Source: Sperchopsis tessellata (taxonomy: Eukaryota; Arthropoda; Insecta; Coleoptera; Hydrophilidae). From it: a stretch of DNA of 34,910 nt. The notes below the pieces were generated by a model that worked only from the letters and a program-made list of their open reading frames with translations, did not search any database and was not told where the DNA came from. Location: contig JAWQRN010000186.1 of the NCBI GenBank assembly GCA_033557685.1, forward strand, positions 1-34,910, in the 5' to 3' direction. The translations under genes were made by a program, and so were the position numbers. Of the stretch, positions 31,255-34,910 are shown in pieces. Numbering within the stretch: position 1 is the stretch's first letter; the number at the start of each line of letters is the position of its first letter.

Positions 31255-34200
31255 TATAAAAATTTTAATATAGGTATATATTATAATTATTTGTTGCTCA
31301 GACTGCTAACGATATCACTCGCATATCAGTACAACTACTAAATATCTTTTTTAATATACATTTAGTTTTTACAAAGGATCTAAATTTTTTACCTGAGTAG
31401 TCGTAAACTATTTTTTGTTAATGAAAATATCTTATTTAATTAGAATAATTGCTTCAAACCTTAATATCTCGTGAAAATGGAAGGTCTTTAGGATTTGCAA
31501 CAACATAAGGTCTTTACACACGCAAGTTGGACAACCTGGCATGTATAAGCCAAATTGGTCGATTTACATGCTACCTAAACGATCCCGTTTTCATATATCA
31601 ACGAATCAAAATATTTAATGGTAACTACATGAAACATTCATTAAAAGAAAATTGGTCTACTTTTCTATTAAACCATTCAAAGAATGGAGATATGTCCTCG
31701 TAATTTTAAAATTATATTATTTCCTATAACTTAGTTTGTCATTTAACTAATAATAACACTTAATACTATCAGCAATTGATATTCCGAATTATTGCAAAAA
31801 TAAAGAGATTATTCATTTTATTCAATATAACTTCATTAATGCAAACAACCAAATCGATATTTTTGCACTTATGTTACGTAAACAAAGCAGAAAGTTAAGA
31901 TTATCGTTGGTAGAAATTATATAATTAATTAATTGAAGGTCAACAATGTCAAAAGTATCACAAAAATAAATATTTTAAATGTCCAAATATCGTGTTGTTT
32001 TTACATCAAATGGTTATCTTCTAAGTTAAGTGGTGGGATGTTTAAGCAGACTTGCGAGAGCATAATAACAAAAATTATAAATATTTATGACTCAATGCAT
32101 AATAAAATCAGTGCTTTAATGCGGTCTGATACTCCTGACGCTTGTTTCTTGTAGGAGGGTCAAGTTCAATAACAACGATAATATGTGGCATGATGGCTCA
32201 CTAAAAAGGTTATAACTCCGAATGCTTTATGTTCAACAGGACCTATTCATTTTTAAAAAAGTTTTCAAACAAAACATTAATCACAACAAAATTTTAACGA
32301 ATCAACTGACTTTGCTTTCACGCTTGAACTTGAAAATCTGGCAGTCTTCGCTACAATTTTATAAAATTAAAAGACAATATTCCAAAAATTAGAGTAAAAA
32401 AGGTATTTATCTTAAATATGTTGCAAAAACCAGACATTATAGACTATCCTGTTAAGATTGTTAGTACTAAACTTCAAAATCAGGACCGATGAACATTTAC
32501 AGGAATATAGAAAATATATACATTTTGATGTTTCACCATACACTAAGTCAAAACTTGCTGACTACCTGTTGGTAATAGCATATCCTTTAGAAAAGAGTTT
32601 CCCAAATGGGAACGTTGTACGAGAGTTCGAGTGAAATGTCACATATAACAAGCCTCATTAACAACATATAATTTTATAGCAAATATCCTTTGGAGAAGCT
32701 ACCGAAGCTCTTGAAAATAAGTAATTACATTTCATAAATTGAAAAGCCCCAGGAAATAGGAAACACGCAACGCAAACTTGAGAGTATAAAATTAAATTCC
32801 CGAATTTCTAAACTTTTTAGCCGAGCAGCGTGTTTACTACATTAAATGGGATGAATCACCTGCGGCCTTTTGATGGATGATGTTTCGAAAAGCATCAAAG
32901 CGACGAATTGAATGTAATAAGATGGCAAAATTAAATTTGAGAGGAAGCATCCCCCATATTTAATAATAACAGGCATAACAACGCCTATTTCACCTCGACG
33001 CCCGCCCCTAGTGCCGCAGGGAAATCGAGGGGATGTTTACAAGTAGCCAGGATTTTATCACCAGGATTTCCACACCCATAAAAGCTATTTCGGTTCATTT
33101 GATTAAGACAGGGGCTTATTACATACTTCACTTAGCGCCATGCCCAGATTGTTTTATGAATGTAAACACTAAAAATAACCACTCCACAAGCAAAGACATT
33201 CTCATCACAGATGATTCATAATATAAGTGAATATCGGGATTATTTTAAGTATATGACTGTACATAATGTTAGAGGAGCAAGGAACAGGCATAGACAGAAA
33301 TAATAATACAAATAAGGTAAAAAAAACCTACAGCGAATCCAAGAAATAAAAATTCTGGGAATTTGACCTGTTAGAAAACGCTTAAATACTGGTTCTGAAC
33401 TGAAATGAACCAAGGTATCTAAATTATTACTTCAGCAATAAATAAAAATTTAACTATTCTTCAAAATGTTATTGAATTTCGGAACTTGTTAAGGGAGCAA
33501 AACGGTGTAAATATGTCAACCCAAAAAATTTGTTAATTTAATTTACAGACTACATTGAATATAATAATCACCCCATCCCCTCGTGTATTTAAACTATCGC
33601 AGACATCGAAATTTTCTTTTTAAATAATCTGATCGGTAAGCAAGGTCTCTCCATATGAAGACCAGACCATCAACAATTTAATTAACTGTATGGAAAGCCC
33701 AGTTGAATTCATTTTAGAGGACGATTTATTGTATATTAAAATCATTTAACTTTAAAACAATTGTCATTTTTCATTAATTTAAAATGTAGTTTTTTCAGTT
33801 TTACTGAACATATCTTGCACCTATAGAAAATATTTTTAACAATGAATTTTTCAATTGTGTATTTGCCTAAATATCTATAACTAAAGGGGGAAAATGGGTG
33901 GAATATGTCTATTTTATATGCATAATATTCTTGAACAATTAAAATTTTGTTTTGTGGCGACTTGACATAACATAAGCTAATACCTAATAAGGTCGACTTT
34001 TGAAATATTTATTCAAAAATATTATTTAAATATTGAAAATATTACGTTTAGTCATATTTACTTATAATTTTGGCATATGGAACTTGACATATAAATCAAC
34101 GCAAAATAATTTCTAATGAAGGAACAAACTAAGAGCACAAAAAAACTAATACTGTAAGATTTGCACTTTCTCTATCAGTATTTAACCAAACACATTACCT

Positions 34201-34819
34201 GCAATCGGTACTTAATAATAATTAGTGATAGACCGGTAATAAGAAAAACTTGTTTTCTTCTAAGAAAAAAGCATACGCCTGTATCACCAAGATAAAACCT
34301 ACTACAAGGTATACACATTAATTTCATTTTGTTTAGTCTGACTCAGGTGCATTTTCGCAAATTTGTGATTAAGCGCAAATGAATAACTGACATAAATATT
34401 TCAAAATGATACTGATTTTATAAACATACGTAGTAAACTATTATGGTGGTGTACTTCCATGACGAACTGTAATACATTTTGTTTACAACTGTAAAGGGCC
34501 TGTTGCAGGCTTGATATTTTCCAAAATAGAAATACAACAAAAGAATTACAAAATGGATGTATAACTATGTATTTTTATATCAGTGGTTTACAACCATAAA
34601 TATGAATTAGCAAATTTATTTCAGTTCGGAACATTTTTGTGTGAAATGTATTAATTTAGTTCGGTGAAAGATTTGAGAATTATACGAGGTATTTTTAAGG
34701 TGTCAATAATTCATTACTGACTGCCTATGATTATCATTTTTAAGAGCTGCATGTCTGTCTATACTTAGCACTTTCAGAGTTTCATGGAATTTATATTTAG
34801 CACTTTTAATGTTTTAATA
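31255..34819. other. AT-rich DNA, no gene seen
   Basis: Open frames at 31933-32154 and 33033-33221 show no family motif. A compact GC-rich patch at 32993-33032 carries a short inverted CCTCGA/TCGAGG pair. Some of the rest may be worn transposon sequence that I do not recognise. Confidence 0.4.
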
Positions 34820-34873
34820 ATGTTACCTGCAATGGTGGACGAAACGTCGGCAAAAAGAAAAGCCAACACATGG

Positions 34874-34910
<37 letters not shown>
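34820..34910 (+). repeat. (TA)n array with possible retroelement 3' end before it
   Basis: At least 18 TA units fill 34875-34910 and run off the window. Directly before them, GGTGGACGAAACGTCGGCAA (starting 34838; reads MVDETSAK) resembles the D-E-T-S-A type ends that I associate with 3' tails of some non-LTR or Penelope-like elements. The arrangement echoes the RTE copy with its (TA)n tail at 17156-17210, but in the plus orientation and with a different end sequence. Confidence 0.5.

Overview
The window looks like AT-rich nuclear DNA of an insect. The reasons are GT-AG introns with pyrimidine-tract acceptors, one spliced host gene spread over at least 10 kb, and a dense, diverse load of decayed transposons typical of larger insect genomes. 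The species cannot be named from sequence alone; a lineage with long introns is my inference. No bacterial-type genes, CRISPR arrays, rRNA or true tRNA genes were seen.

Host gene (minus strand, 13235 down to 3018): six exons encode the middle of a major facilitator superfamily transporter recognisable as Spinster (SPNS1-like). Exons A to D (13235-13039, 12265-12114, 7939-7736, 7677-7543) join in frame and cover about TM2 to TM7. They are followed by two alternative versions of the next exon, E (6330-6069) and F (3279-3018). Both are 262 nt, both accept from intron phase 2 and donate in phase 0, both encode the same TM8-TM10 block, and they share about 45% of residues (hand count). Using both would shift the frame and hit a stop inside F. 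This is the signature of mutually exclusive exons and is the most interesting signal here. The start of the protein (through TM1) and its C-terminus (TM11-TM12) were not found and probably lie outside the window. The E-F intron also carries, on the gene's sense strand, a 100-nt hairpin that resembles a microRNA precursor.

Left part (1-13.2 kb): the introns hold a Tc1 element with intact inverted repeats but an internal deletion in the transposase (1455-2428), retrotransposon reverse-transcriptase debris (about 4600-5690), a probable mariner remnant (8300-8700) and a putative hAT-type element with inverted ends (9257-10332).

Right part (13.2-34.9 kb): this is either the upstream intron or intergenic DNA, and is mostly mobile-element graveyard. 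In order: the C-terminal half of a piggyBac transposase ending at AGGG/TTAA, a pogo/Tigger fragment, a tRNA-headed SINE with clear target-site duplication, a small reverse-transcriptase fragment, an RTE retrotransposon with a (TA)n tail (minus), a Penelope-like fragment (minus), a GC-richer unexplained block near 21.2-21.5 kb, an endonuclease fragment of another non-LTR element, a non-LTR element with RNase H (plus) meeting a second RTE element (minus) tail to tail near 26.2 kb, a MITE with 20-bp inverted ends (30780-31254), and a second (TA)n array at the window edge.

All protein matches are my recognition of motifs by reading translations; no database search was possible.
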